Source: Candidatus Hodarchaeota archaeon
Lineage (GTDB): Archaea > Asgardarchaeota > Heimdallarchaeia > Hodarchaeales > YT1-039
Length of the DNA stretch: 51,824 bases
Direction: 5' to 3'
NCBI GenBank assembly: GCA_016840025.1
Contig: JAEOTF010000286.1
Span: 1-51,824 of the forward strand
Part shown: in pieces, positions 36,704 through 45,152 of the stretch
How the letters are laid out: each line of letters begins with the position of its first letter
Position numbering within the stretch: the stretch's first letter is position 1
Translations under genes and position numbers: made by a program
Notes under the pieces: model-generated
What the model was told of the DNA's origin: nothing
The model's database searches: none
Seen by the model: only the letters and a program-made list of their open reading frames with translations

Positions 36704-36961
36704 ATGAGTCTTAAAATTTTTCGTTTGAAGGGTACATATGGCACAAAGAAGAAAAAAGCAGTATTCAATCGCGAAATCAGAGCTATAAATGAAAGTGAAG
36801 CTAAAGAACAACTTTATTCAGAATTAGGAAGCAAGCATCGGGTAAAAAGGCATTTAATTAAAATTGAGGATATTAAAATCCTCAAGAATGCCGATGAAAT
36901 TGCTGATCCAATAGTGAGAAGTCTTACAAGCGGGGAGGTAAACTCATTACAAAACGAATGA
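36704..36961 (+). CDS. rplX: Ribosomal protein LX (eL20/L18Ae)
   Basis: 86 residues: MSLKIFRLKGTYGTKKKKAV, then FNREIRAINESEAKEQLYSELGSKHRVKRHLIKIEDIKIL, the archaeal LX pattern ending in an acidic strand. ATG 36704 is preferred over ATG 36668 because AAGGAGC lies about 13 bases before it and the family begins with M-x-x-K-x-F-R-x-x-G. It heads the LX-pfdA-ftsY-dtdA operon. Confidence 0.9.
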   Translation: MSLKIFRLKGTYGTKKKKAVFNREIRAINESEAKEQLYSELGSKHRVKRHLIKIEDIKILKNADEIADPIVRSLTSGEVNSLQNE

Positions 36962-36986
36962 GTTACTTGCACAGGCGGCAAATGTA

Positions 36987-37424
36987 ATGATTCAACAAAA
37001 TGATGAAGGATTGAGAGCACTAGCTGGTGAAGTAGAACAATATAGATCACAGATTCAACAATTAGAACAGCAAATCCAAACTATCCAATTTGCAAAAGAA
37101 AGAATGAGTGTTTGCCGCGAGACAATACAGGAACTCAAAAATAAGAAAGAAGGCGACATTATCCTCGTGCCATTGAGAGGAGACGTTTATTTAAAGGCAA
37201 ATATTGCTAGTGTAGAATCAATAATTGTCGGTGTCGGAGCAGAAATTGCAGTTGAGTCCAACCTTGAAGATGCTGAGAAAAGGATAACGGCAAAAATTGA
37301 TGAAATGGAAGAAGGCATCAAAAGATACTCACAGCTTTACTCTCAACTCATCTCGAAATACAAAGAGCAGCAAGCAAAGCTCCAACAGTATCTCAATCGA
37401 GGTACACAGAAAAAAACGATTTAA
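36987..37424 (+). CDS. pfdA: Prefoldin alpha subunit
   Basis: Chaperone subunit with two long coiled-coil arms. 145 residues: helix one IQQNDEGLRALAGEVEQYRSQIQQLEQQIQT, the beta-barrel segment GDIILVPLRGDVYLKANIASVESIIVGVGAEIAVESNLEDA, and helix two EKRITAKIDEMEEGIKRYSQL. It follows LX by 25 bases and precedes ftsY by 24 bases. This LX-pfdA-ftsY order is conserved in archaea. Confidence 0.94.
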   Translation: MIQQNDEGLRALAGEVEQYRSQIQQLEQQIQTIQFAKERMSVCRETIQELKNKKEGDIILVPLRGDVYLKANIASVESIIVGVGAEIAVESNLEDAEKRITAKIDEMEEGIKRYSQLYSQLISKYKEQQAKLQQYLNRGTQKKTI

Positions 37425-37432
37425 TTTTGCTA

Positions 37433-37438
37433 AGGAGG
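37433..37438 (+). promoter_or_regulatory. Shine-Dalgarno supporting TTG start of ftsY
   Basis: AGGAGG ends 10 bases before the TTG at 37449, a standard spacing. It supports the TTG start. Confidence 0.7.
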
Positions 37439-37448
37439 AATAATCCTC

Positions 37449-38360
37449 TTGTTGGAGGCCTTACGTAACGGGCTGACTAATTTTACAAAGAAACTCAGTT
37501 CTTATGAGATTACAGAAGTCAACATTGAAGAAACTCTAAAAGATCTTCAACTGCTTCTGATAAAAAATGATGTATCCGTAGAAGTAGCCGAGAAAATTAC
37601 CAAAGATGTATCACATTTGATGTCAGGAACGAGAATAAGGCGCTTTTCTGATAAAAGAAAGGTTCTTAATGTTGCACTAAAACATACACTCACAAAAATG
37701 CTTACACCAACGCAACTGGTAGATATTCTGCAATTATTAGATGAAAGAAAAGAAAGCAAAGAAGAGCCGCTAATCATCCTATTTATGGGAATTAACGGGA
37801 CTGGAAAAACAACAACTATAGCAAAATTAGCATATAAACTAAAAAAACAGGGGTACAGATGTGTATTAGCATCGAGTGATACTTTTAGAGCAGGGGCACA
37901 AGAACAATTGCAGAAACATGCCGATAAATTAAAAATCAGGATCATTTCGGGCGAAAGAGGATCAGATTCGGCATCAATTGCATATAATGCGATTCAACAT
38001 GCAAGAGCACGTCATTATCATGTTGTATTGATAGATACCGCGGGAAGAATGGCAATTAATACTGATCTTATGGGGGAAATGAAAAAGATCAAGAGAGTAT
38101 CTGAACCAGATATAGTTATCTTAGTTGCTGATGCATTAGCGGGTAATGATGCAGTAAACCAAGCTAAAGAATTCAATGAAAGAATTGGAATCGATGGTAT
38201 TATTCTTACCAAAATGGACGCAGATGCAAAAGGAGGCGCTGCCATCTCAACCACTTATATCACAGGGGGAAAACCAATATTATATCTTGGAACGGGGCAG
38301 AAATATAAAGATCTTCTTCCTTTTAATGCGAAAGAATTTGTTAAATTAATGCTGGAATAG
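37449..38360 (+). CDS. ftsY: SRP receptor GTPase FtsY
   Basis: Docks the signal recognition particle at the membrane. 303 residues with N-domain (1-100) and G-domain. P-loop GINGTGKT is at 114-121, then SSDTFRAGAQEQL, DTAGR, and TKMDADAKGGAAIS, all diagnostic of SRP GTPases; the DTFRAGA form separates FtsY from SRP54. There is no long acidic A-domain. Start TTG 37449 is backed by AGGAGG. Confidence 0.97.
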   Translation: MLEALRNGLTNFTKKLSSYEITEVNIEETLKDLQLLLIKNDVSVEVAEKITKDVSHLMSGTRIRRFSDKRKVLNVALKHTLTKMLTPTQLVDILQLLDERKESKEEPLIILFMGINGTGKTTTIAKLAYKLKKQGYRCVLASSDTFRAGAQEQLQKHADKLKIRIISGERGSDSASIAYNAIQHARARHYHVVLIDTAGRMAINTDLMGEMKKIKRVSEPDIVILVADALAGNDAVNQAKEFNERIGIDGIILTKMDADAKGGAAISTTYITGGKPILYLGTGQKYKDLLPFNAKEFVKLMLE

Positions 38361-38372
38361 AGAAAGGGAATC

Positions 38373-39236
38373 TTGAATTCTATAATTGTAACCTCATCTA
38401 AGGATGAAGCAAGCTTAACAATTCGTGAAAGACTGCTGGAAAGTTTTTTATTCCAGAAAAGCGACAAAATATTTGAAAAATCCTCTGTATTTATGCTCAA
38501 AGAACAACCAAATATAAAATTAATTACAACAGAACAAGAATTAGTTGATACAGAGCACTTAAATTCCCTAGATGCAAGTTTACTCATCTTTGCGTCAAAA
38601 CACAGTTCAGAAAGCGCAACTCCAGCTCTTCTTACGCATTTCTCGGGAAATTGGACTGAGGAAGTATTTCTAGGAGGAACTCCAAAAACTCTCGGATTAG
38701 CTGCGGCAGGGGCATTGAAAGCTGCACTTAGGGAATTAAAGAAAAGAACGAGAGAGAAACAAATGCTAGGATATAAGGTGTCCGTTGAAGCAACACATCA
38801 TGGACCTACATCACTAAAAACCCCCATTGTCTTTGTTGAGCTAGGAAGCGGACCAACTCAATGGAGAGACAAAAATGCTGCAGAAATTGTCGCTGCAGCA
38901 TGTATAGCAGCAGCAAAAAATGAGGAAACGCATAATTATGCACTAGCGTTCGGGTCCTCTCATTATTCTCCCCGTTTTACAGAGTTAATTCTGAAAACAG
39001 ATGTAGCATTGAGTCATATCGCTCCCCGTCATGTTTTGGATAATCTTGGGAGAGAAATGATCCAACAAGCGATAGAAAGAACTGAAGAAACAATAGAATT
39101 CTTTGTAATTGATCATAAAGGTATGAATTCACTCCAAAGGAATAAAATTGAAAATTTTGCTAATGAATTAGGTTTTCCTATCAAAAGAGCTAGAAAAATA
39201 ATCAAAACGATAGAATACAAAAAAAGAAACTTTTAA
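38373..39236 (+). CDS. dtdA: D-aminoacyl-tRNA deacylase DtdA (GEK1 family)
   Basis: Removes D-amino acids from mischarged tRNA. 287 residues, start TTG at 38373, 12 bases after the ftsY stop. Family motifs: LLIFASKHSSESATPALLTHFSGNW at about 70-94, VSVEATHHGPTSLKTPIVFVELGSGPTQW at about 135-163, and YALAFGSSHYSPRFTELIL with the later SHIAPRHVLDN. The HHGP and GSSHYSPRFT blocks are specific to this zinc-dependent archaeal/plant type. Confidence 0.95.
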   Translation: MNSIIVTSSKDEASLTIRERLLESFLFQKSDKIFEKSSVFMLKEQPNIKLITTEQELVDTEHLNSLDASLLIFASKHSSESATPALLTHFSGNWTEEVFLGGTPKTLGLAAAGALKAALRELKKRTREKQMLGYKVSVEATHHGPTSLKTPIVFVELGSGPTQWRDKNAAEIVAAACIAAAKNEETHNYALAFGSSHYSPRFTELILKTDVALSHIAPRHVLDNLGREMIQQAIERTEETIEFFVIDHKGMNSLQRNKIENFANELGFPIKRARKIIKTIEYKKRNF

Positions 39237-39281
39237 CCGAACAAAAGAAATAATGTCAATCGTCTGGATGTGATACTCGCA

Positions 39282-39680
39282 ATGGCTAGAAAAAAGAAAA
39301 TTATGTGCAAAAAATGCAAAACAGTTCTCAATCCTCAAGAAAACCCGCCAAAAAAGACATGGAATATATTATCACCTATGCCAGACAAAGATTGACGAGT
39401 AACAGTCACAATCATGGGTTCTTTCAGATGTGCCAATTGTGGAGCATCAATTAGAACCTCAATTCAAAAAATAAAAGGTGACGATTTCTCTACTGGAAAA
39501 AGCAAAAGGCAAGAGATGCTGGAATTAATTACAGCTAGTGAAGAACCTATAGAAATCGATGAATTAAGTACTCGACTAGGAATGAATACTATAACTATTA
39601 GAAAGGCCCTCACTGCCATGATTAAAAAAGGAATAATTACTGGTACAGTCGAGGGAGAACGATTCATCCCAGAAAGCTAA
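39282..39680 (+). pseudogene. Zinc-ribbon plus winged-helix protein interrupted by an in-frame TGA
   Basis: One reading frame runs from ATG 39282 to 39680 with a single TGA at 39393-39395 (codon 38). The N-terminal part MARKKKIMCKKCKTVLNPQ...SPMPDKD and the part after it, RVTVTIMGSFRCANCGAS, together make a four-cysteine zinc ribbon (CKKC and CANC). Archaeal relatives I recall have Gly at the TGA position, in a DK(D/E)GR(I/V)TVT context. After the ribbon comes a winged helix: RQEMLELITASEEPIEIDELSTRLGMNTITIRKALTAMIKKGII. Options are a real nonsense mutation, readthrough, two separate products (ATG 39414 could start the second), or sequence error. Confidence 0.8.
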
Positions 39681-39755
39681 TCAGAAAAAAAGTCCAATAG
39701 CCAAAATAAAGAAAAGTGGAAGAGAATATTCTTAGAAAAGGTCTCCTACTTCTAT

Positions 39756-39845
39756 TTATGGTTCAACTTCTTTCTTCTTATCCTGATCTTTTTCTGATTC
39801 TATGTTTTCTGAGCTTGAAGCAGGAGAAACACCAGCTAGTTGAGC
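39756..39845 (-). other. In-frame extension after the uL10 stop codon
   Basis: Directly after the uL10 TAA the same frame stays open for 29 codons (AQLAGVSPASSSENIESEKD, then QDKKKEVEP) and ends with TAA at 39756-39758. The Ala/Ser hinge and charged tail resemble a P0 C-terminal tail, though there is no GLGxLFG tip. Confidence 0.55.
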
Positions 39846-40727
39846 TTAAATATCGGTGGAAACCGCGTTTGGATCCTTCTCCCTTAATACGCTAGCCAAA
39901 GAGAAGGCTTGTGAGGATCCTTTGCCTAGGAGAGGGGGAAGAGTATCTTTTGAAAGATAATCGATTTCTAAAGCCAAATTTAAGGAACTTTGACTGGCTT
40001 TCTTGAGAAGAGGAATAATAGTTTCACCACATAGATAACTGATCTCTAACCCAAGTGAAAAAGCATTCTGGCGAGCGGTCTTTAGCTGACTTAGAAGGCT
40101 TGCAGTATCTATGCTTAAATCCTCTCTGTTAAAAATGACGCCATCCTCGTATGCTGCTAGCATTTCCAAGCCTGATTCAAAAGGAAGAATCCCTAACCTC
40201 GCTAATACTGAAGCATGTGTTTCAGTTACTGCATCTCCAGCCTGCAGGATTGTTGCTGATTTTAGAATCTTGATTTTGCCCTTTTCTATTCGTGTTGTAA
40301 GACCAACACTATTTAATTCACCAATAACAGGGCCTGGATCGAGATTTGTGTTTCCTTCTGGTACAACTACATCTATAGGTGCTATCTGCCCTGTTCGAGC
40401 TGGTGCTGGTTTTCTATTTTGTTGAAGAATCCTTTGGAGCTTGAAAGGATTCATATTTGAAAAGATGAGTCCACAGGATCCGTCAATATGATCTTTCAAT
40501 GAATCAAGACCAGATTTTAATTTGGACTTTGAGGACATAACTTCATCGATTGCTCGGGTTTTTAGAGTGTTCTTGGCAATCTTCAGCTCGGTTTGTCCAC
40601 GTAGACTTCTCCTGATTTGTTGGATAACAGAACTAGTTATGTTATTTAAGGAAAATAGACCTACTACAGTATAGTTCGTCATTAACCTTTGAATCTCAGA
40701 GATCTGTTCTTCCTTTGAAAGCGTCAT
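39846..40727 (-). CDS. rpl10: Ribosomal protein uL10 (P0)
   Basis: Base of the ribosomal stalk. From ATG 40727 (MTLSKEEQISEIQRLMTNYT) it has 293 residues; an ATG at 40799 would add 24 residues that overlap the gene upstream and are not family-like. The rRNA-binding domain has VVGLFSLNNITSSVIQQIRRSLRG and LKIAKNTLKTRAIDEV. The archaeal insert has ARTGQIAPIDVVVPEGNTNLDPGP. The C-terminal part has three similar L12-binding helices (LLSQLKTARQNAFSLGLEISYL and two relatives). The expected charged tail is cut off by an in-frame TAA. Confidence 0.93.
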   Translation of the reverse strand: MTLSKEEQISEIQRLMTNYTVVGLFSLNNITSSVIQQIRRSLRGQTELKIAKNTLKTRAIDEVMSSKSKLKSGLDSLKDHIDGSCGLIFSNMNPFKLQRILQQNRKPAPARTGQIAPIDVVVPEGNTNLDPGPVIGELNSVGLTTRIEKGKIKILKSATILQAGDAVTETHASVLARLGILPFESGLEMLAAYEDGVIFNREDLSIDTASLLSQLKTARQNAFSLGLEISYLCGETIIPLLKKASQSSLNLALEIDYLSKDTLPPLLGKGSSQAFSLASVLREKDPNAVSTDI

Positions 40728-40752
40728 AGTGAATCTTTTTCCTGATAAATAA

Positions 40753-41239
40753 TTATGGCGCTTGTTTTGAGATCTCATCAAAATTCTTTCGCTGTTCATT
40801 AATCTTTTCTTTGTTCATTCGCACGAAGTGATAGAGGAGACTTTTTCCTTGTTTTCGGAGTTCTTCTTTCTTCATCTTCCTTTTTTCGTTTGTATTACAC
40901 CATTCTTTTATCCTTTGAAAATCAAAATCCCCGTTAAACCAATGAGAGAGAACATCTCTTATTAATCTTAGACGTTTGCGTTCTCGTTTTTCATTTCTCG
41001 TTAACTTTGTTGATTTTTCATCGATTCGTCTAATTTCTGATTTTAAAGCACGGGTTGTTCTTATAACATCAGCTCGAGTGACCTTGTCAAGATTGTCGAA
41101 ATTTAGACCTAACTCACATATTAGTGGGTCTGATTTGAGAAAAGTGGGTATATTAAAATTAGTTTGTCCTACTCCCCATAGGAGAATGTTTTTCCTTTAT
41201 CAGCCGTTGGAGTTGTGTGATTTGTTCTTCTTTTGTCAA
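40753..41239 (-). pseudogene. Unknown gene between spt5 and uL10, with one-base frameshift
   Basis: Starting at TTG 41239 the frame reads MTKEEQITQLQRLIKEK and then stops soon. The frame one base over continues ILLWGVGQTNFNIPTFLKSDP and stays open to TAA at 40753 without any start codon of its own. The total length is 487 bases, one more than a multiple of three. The junction is at an A5 run (T run at 41189-41193 on the plus strand). With A4 a 161-residue protein results. It is Lys/Arg/Glu-rich and helical, with NEKRERKRLRLIRDVLSHWF and CNTNEKRKMKKEELRKQG. Its first 20 residues resemble the uL10 N-terminus (SKEEQISEIQRL). Family not recognised. Confidence 0.6.
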
Positions 41240-41266
41240 CAACGGGTATGGTCTTCCTAACTAATA

Positions 41267-41731
41267 TTATTTTGTATTTTTGTCCAGGCTAACTTCTACC
41301 GTTCGCACATAGTCAGCATGAATCACCACGGGGATAGTAACTGGTGAATCTAAGAGTTCAACCGTAACTTCCTCTCGTGTCATATTTACAGCAGAGATTT
41401 TTGCATGACTTCCCTTGAACGGGCCACTAATAATTTCTACACGATCTCCTACTTTCACCCCAGAGATGGTTGGCTTGGGGATTAGTAGATGTTCTAATTC
41501 TTCAATTGGGACACGTCCTACAATCTTGCTTCGCACATGGGGAACCCCACTAATTGCCTCATCAATCTCTTGAGGATTAGCTTCAATGAAGAGGTAGCCT
41601 TTTAGAGCCTCGGGTACAATTAAGCTGCGGATTCCAAGGTTTCTAACACGAACCTTCTGGTAAATAAGGTTAGCTGCATTTTTTTCTTGGCCAATAGTCG
41701 TTCTTAAGGCATATATTTGCACACGAGGCAA
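41267..41731 (-). CDS. spt5: Transcription elongation factor Spt5 (NusG)
   Basis: Processivity factor for RNA polymerase, paired with Spt4. The NGN domain has VQIYALRTTIGQEKNAANLIYQK, IRSLIVPEALKGYLFIEA and VPHVRSKIVGRVPIEELEHLL. The KOW domain has VKVGDRVEIISGPFKGSHAKI. I choose the TTG at 41731 (MPRVQIYALRTT) because GGAGG at 41743-41747 sits 11 bases before it; the TTG at 41749 overlaps that same Shine-Dalgarno. Upstream is secE, as expected. Confidence 0.95.
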   Translation of the reverse strand: MPRVQIYALRTTIGQEKNAANLIYQKVRVRNLGIRSLIVPEALKGYLFIEANPQEIDEAISGVPHVRSKIVGRVPIEELEHLLIPKPTISGVKVGDRVEIISGPFKGSHAKISAVNMTREEVTVELLDSPVTIPVVIHADYVRTVEVSLDKNTK

Positions 41732-41749
41732 TTTTATGAGTTCCTCCAA

Positions 41750-42115
41750 GGTATGGAAGTTGTAGGATGTTAAGTTCTTATTTTTAAACTAATCTCATGC
41801 TACTTTAAGGATGAAGGAAGAAAAAATCGAGTTAGTTTTTTTCTCTTCTGTGAAACACAGAAAAACAGTAGTTGAAATGGATGAGTCCTATAAAAGCAGA
41901 GGGGTTCTCCTTCACTTATAGCACCCTTTTTTATCCTTTTTTTATATAGACACCGTTAATTTTTCTTTAATGGGTCCTCAAATTTCTCTCTATTAAAAAA
42001 GAATCCTAAAGAGAACATTAGAGAAACGAAAACGAAAGGAAAAAAAGCTAAAGACATTTAACATAGTTGAATAGCGATGAAAACACTCCGAATAAGACCA
42101 AATATCGGAATGGCA
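41750..42115. other. Spacer between secE and spt5, no gene seen
   Basis: This is 366 AT-rich bases, unusually long for the normally tight secE-spt5 pair. It contains a TTTATATAGA stretch near 41940-41950 and a CCTATAAAAGC stretch near 41888. No coding frame beyond 26 codons was found on the minus strand. Confidence 0.4.
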
Positions 42116-42295
42116 TTAGGGCCTTAACGCATCGTTTATAGGGATAAATATGGTCTGAATAAGGTAACCTAAAAAGCCAATAAACGTCATTCCAACTAGG
42201 GTGACCTTTGTTACTAACCACACTTCGTTTCGATCTGGTTTTTTTGCGATTGCCAACAAACGCCAACTATTCTTGGCAAATGAACGTAATCCCAT
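42116..42295 (-). CDS. secE: Protein translocase subunit SecE (Sec61 gamma)
   Basis: Found by translating the gap upstream of spt5. It has 59 residues: MGLRSFAKNSWRLLAIAKKP, then DRNEVWLVTKVTLVGMTFIG and FLGYLIQTIFIPINDALRP. The amphipathic helix, the KKPxxxEVWxVxKVT hinge and the single membrane helix GMTFIGFLGYLIQTIFI are the archaeal SecE/Sss1 pattern. It clamps SecY in the translocon. ATG 42295, stop 42116. Confidence 0.92.
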   Translation of the reverse strand: MGLRSFAKNSWRLLAIAKKPDRNEVWLVTKVTLVGMTFIGFLGYLIQTIFIPINDALRP

Positions 42296-42666
42296 TCTTC
42301 TTCACATCTTTTGCGATTCTTTTCTTGACCCGTTTAAATTTGATGGGTAACCAAAAAGTCTTATTCGTTAAAGCATTTAACAGAAACACCTCTAAGAGTA
42401 ATTTTAAATACTTCCTTAATTCTATTTTTATTCTATTTTTAACTTTTAAGCATTTTAAGATATTAACTGATAAAGGGCTAAAGATTCAAAGAATATTCCC
42501 ATTAATATAGGAGAATTACAGTCTAGAGAAAGTGAATTCCTCTGATAGAAACCTTCATCTAGGTTAACAAACATACAGTCACATGTATTCATTTGTAATC
42601 AGATAATAAAATCACATATACTGGGCAGTATAAGGCCCAACAACAAAAGAAAAGGTGTAAGCACTC
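42296..42666. other. Divergent intergenic region, no gene seen
   Basis: This is 371 AT-rich bases between secE (minus) and a radical SAM gene (plus). ATTTTTATTCTATTTTTAAC near 42420-42440 is low-complexity. No supported frame or RNA; it holds both promoters. Confidence 0.4.
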
Positions 42667-43794
42667 ATGTTTTCTCTTCTTCGACCAGATAGCCGACGAG
42701 TTTGGAATGACCCAGAAGTTCGTACCCGTTTTTCACGTTATTACGCAATCATGAAAGGAGAAAAAAAAGCCAGTTATCTTATTGCTAAGAAAATTAAAGT
42801 AAACTACAATCAAAATAATTCACTTCAGAAACTTTGGGCCGTCCATGAAGAGGGACACAAAAGATTTATTCGTATTCTTAAGTCAATTGATGAAGGACAG
42901 CCTCTTGAAGAAATAGAGTCACCATACAAGTCATATCTTGACCTAAAATGCGAAATTGCCAATAAAATACTGGAAAATTGTCAATTTTGTGAAAGAAAAT
43001 GTTACAAAAATCGAGCAGCAGGAGAATTAGGATTTTGTAAAGTGGGTAAGGATGGTATTATTTCTTCAGCGTTCCTACATTATGGTGAAGAGTCGGTACT
43101 AGTACCTTCAGGAACTATCTTCTTTTCAGGATGTACTTTCCGATGTGTTTTCTGCCAAAATTACAGCATTTCTCAATTTTGGCGATCAAGCGCGGGTAAA
43201 ATTCTTGACGGAGTAATCAGCACTTCAAAGCAAACTGCGGCGATTTGTAGTCATTTAACAAGAGAAGGAGCTCGAAATATCAACTGGGTAGGTGGGGATC
43301 CTACTCCTAATATCCCTCATATTCTTCAAGTTCTGAATCGCCTTGATATAAACATCACTCAATTATGGAATAGTAACATGTATTTGACTAAAGAATCGAT
43401 GAAACTCCTTTTAGATGTGATGGATTTCTGGCTTCCCGATATAAAGTATGCCGATAATGCTTTTGCGCGGCGGATGTCTAGAATCAAAAACTATTGGGAG
43501 ATAGTAACAAGAAATGTCAAGTTAGCGTATGAAAAAGGAAGCGGAGAAGTGATTGTGAGACATCTTTGTATGCCAGGACGAATTGAAGCAGATACTTATC
43601 CTATCCTTGAATGGTGCAGTAAAGAAATTCCTAAAGCCATGGTAAATATTATGGGGCAATATAGGCCGCTTAATTTAGTGACAAAACGCAAAAATAAGTA
43701 TAGAGATATAAATAGAACACCAAACCACGAAGAAATGAAGAAAGCACGTAAAAAAGCGGATGAATTAGAGGTTTTTTGGCAACCAATTTCGTAA
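42667..43794 (+). CDS. Radical SAM protein, PflA-like (COG1313 type)
   Basis: 375 residues. The radical SAM cluster motif is CTFRCVFC (Cys156, Cys160, Cys163), followed by QNYSIS. An N-terminal extra cysteine set CQFCERKCYKN...GFCKVG (Cys105, 108, 112, 124) matches the PflA-like COG1313 family. The GGDP motif (NWVGGDPTPN) binds SAM. An N-terminal helical stretch of about 95 residues precedes these domains. The substrate is unknown. No partner gene is adjacent, so function cannot be inferred from context. Confidence 0.82.
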   Translation: MFSLLRPDSRRVWNDPEVRTRFSRYYAIMKGEKKASYLIAKKIKVNYNQNNSLQKLWAVHEEGHKRFIRILKSIDEGQPLEEIESPYKSYLDLKCEIANKILENCQFCERKCYKNRAAGELGFCKVGKDGIISSAFLHYGEESVLVPSGTIFFSGCTFRCVFCQNYSISQFWRSSAGKILDGVISTSKQTAAICSHLTREGARNINWVGGDPTPNIPHILQVLNRLDINITQLWNSNMYLTKESMKLLLDVMDFWLPDIKYADNAFARRMSRIKNYWEIVTRNVKLAYEKGSGEVIVRHLCMPGRIEADTYPILEWCSKEIPKAMVNIMGQYRPLNLVTKRKNKYRDINRTPNHEEMKKARKKADELEVFWQPIS

Positions 43795-43807
43795 TTTAAA
43801 GAAAAGG

Positions 43808-45049
43808 CTACAAATTAAAGAATATTGCTAATTCCGAATAGATTTCTCGAGGAAGAGGAAGACAAAGAAATGCAAGTAAAAAGGATAGAACTCCAATAAC
43901 CTTACGGGTTGCTGTAATACTGGTAACATCGTCTAGTGGGCCAGGATGACCCACAAGAAGATAAAAGAAAAGAATAATCAGAGCCATTAGATAAAACTGT
44001 AGGAAAATCATTAGAATCGCTGTTGCAAACGTGACATATTTGTGTTTCTCATCATCCAGCATCGACCTAGCTACATGACCGCCATCAAGTTGACCAAGAG
44101 GAAGAAGATTAAGTCCTGAGATCAAAAAGCCGACCCATCCTGCAAAAGCTATTGGATGAATTACGGTCACATATCCTGCAGGACAATTAACAACCAAGCG
44201 TTCAAGTAAATTAAATAGGATAACCTCGAATGGTAAGGGGCCTAGGTTTTCTACAGAACCTATAGGTACTGTTTTAGATATACTTAGTCCAAAAGCTGTT
44301 ACAAGGAAAGTCACAGCAAGACCAGTATAGGGACCGGAAATTCCAAGGTCAAAGAGAGCATTACGATCTCGAAGAGGACTTCGTTGATTAATAAAAGCCC
44401 CCATAGTCCCATAACCTACAGGTAAAGGAATAAAATAAGGTAAACTTGAATCCACACCATGTTTTCGAGCAGCAAGTTTATGACCAGTTTCATGTACGAG
44501 TATAATGCCCAGAAGAGCAATTGTATAACCAATAGCACTGAAAAGTGGGTCTGTGAATATTTTGGAGATGTAAAAAAAATCAATGTTCCCTATAAATGGA
44601 TGGTCTACGTTCCTTGTGACGCTTATTGACAGATTCTCATTGGCTTCACCCATTAGCCACCCCACAAAGAGAACGGAGATGAGAGTCGCTAAAAAGAGAA
44701 AAAGCGCCTTATTTCGCTCATTCGACGCGGGTTTAGTTTTAAATGGAAAAATAAGCAAAAGTAGTCTCGATTTTTCAATATTGGGATCCGCACGGAGAAA
44801 TGGAACAAAACCTAAAGGAGATATTTCTTTCATAAGGATCTTCATTCGGATACTAGCATCTGTTCTTCTAAGAACTTCAAAGGCAGGGACATATTGAGGA
44901 ATTTGATCTTTTCCTGCTTTGGTCCGAATTTTACGAAAAGAATAGCTCGCAACCGTAAAATTCGCATAAATCAGCTCTCGAATTCGCTGTTCCTTATCAG
45001 TATCGTATATTTCAGAGTTAGAGTAAAAGCCGTAACCCACAATTCTCAC
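43808..45049 (-). CDS. Site-2-protease-like membrane metalloprotease (M50)
   Basis: 413 residues. A soluble N-terminal domain of about 110 residues is followed by several membrane helices. The zinc motif HETGH is at 186-190 inside GIILVHETGHKLAARKHGV, and the third ligand region is NLLPLGQLDGGHVARSM with Asp322. An FIPLPVGYGTMGAFI helix between them is typical of archaeal/plant EGY-type S2P proteins. It cleaves substrates within the membrane, often in signalling. The IscB remnant lies just upstream, divergent. Confidence 0.9.
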   Translation of the reverse strand: MRIVGYGFYSNSEIYDTDKEQRIRELIYANFTVASYSFRKIRTKAGKDQIPQYVPAFEVLRRTDASIRMKILMKEISPLGFVPFLRADPNIEKSRLLLLIFPFKTKPASNERNKALFLFLATLISVLFVGWLMGEANENLSISVTRNVDHPFIGNIDFFYISKIFTDPLFSAIGYTIALLGIILVHETGHKLAARKHGVDSSLPYFIPLPVGYGTMGAFINQRSPLRDRNALFDLGISGPYTGLAVTFLVTAFGLSISKTVPIGSVENLGPLPFEVILFNLLERLVVNCPAGYVTVIHPIAFAGWVGFLISGLNLLPLGQLDGGHVARSMLDDEKHKYVTFATAILMIFLQFYLMALIILFFYLLVGHPGPLDDVTSITATRKVIGVLSFLLAFLCLPLPREIYSELAIFFNL

Positions 45050-45152
45050 AGCTGGAGGTCTTATTTGAGCGAGTCTTCTTTGTTTTTAATCTTAATCCAT
45101 ATAGTGTGCATATGCCTTCTTAAGCATTTCATTTTGGAAGGTGTTCTAGAAG

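Noticed and set aside
39393..39395. Selenocysteine or pyrrolysine decoding at the zinc-ribbon TGA
   Set aside because: The position is Gly-like in context (DKD-x-RVTVT), and pyrrolysine uses TAG; no insertion hairpin was evident downstream.
42048..42266. A 72-codon minus-strand frame
   Set aside because: It overlaps secE in another frame. The secE product has clear family features and this frame does not.
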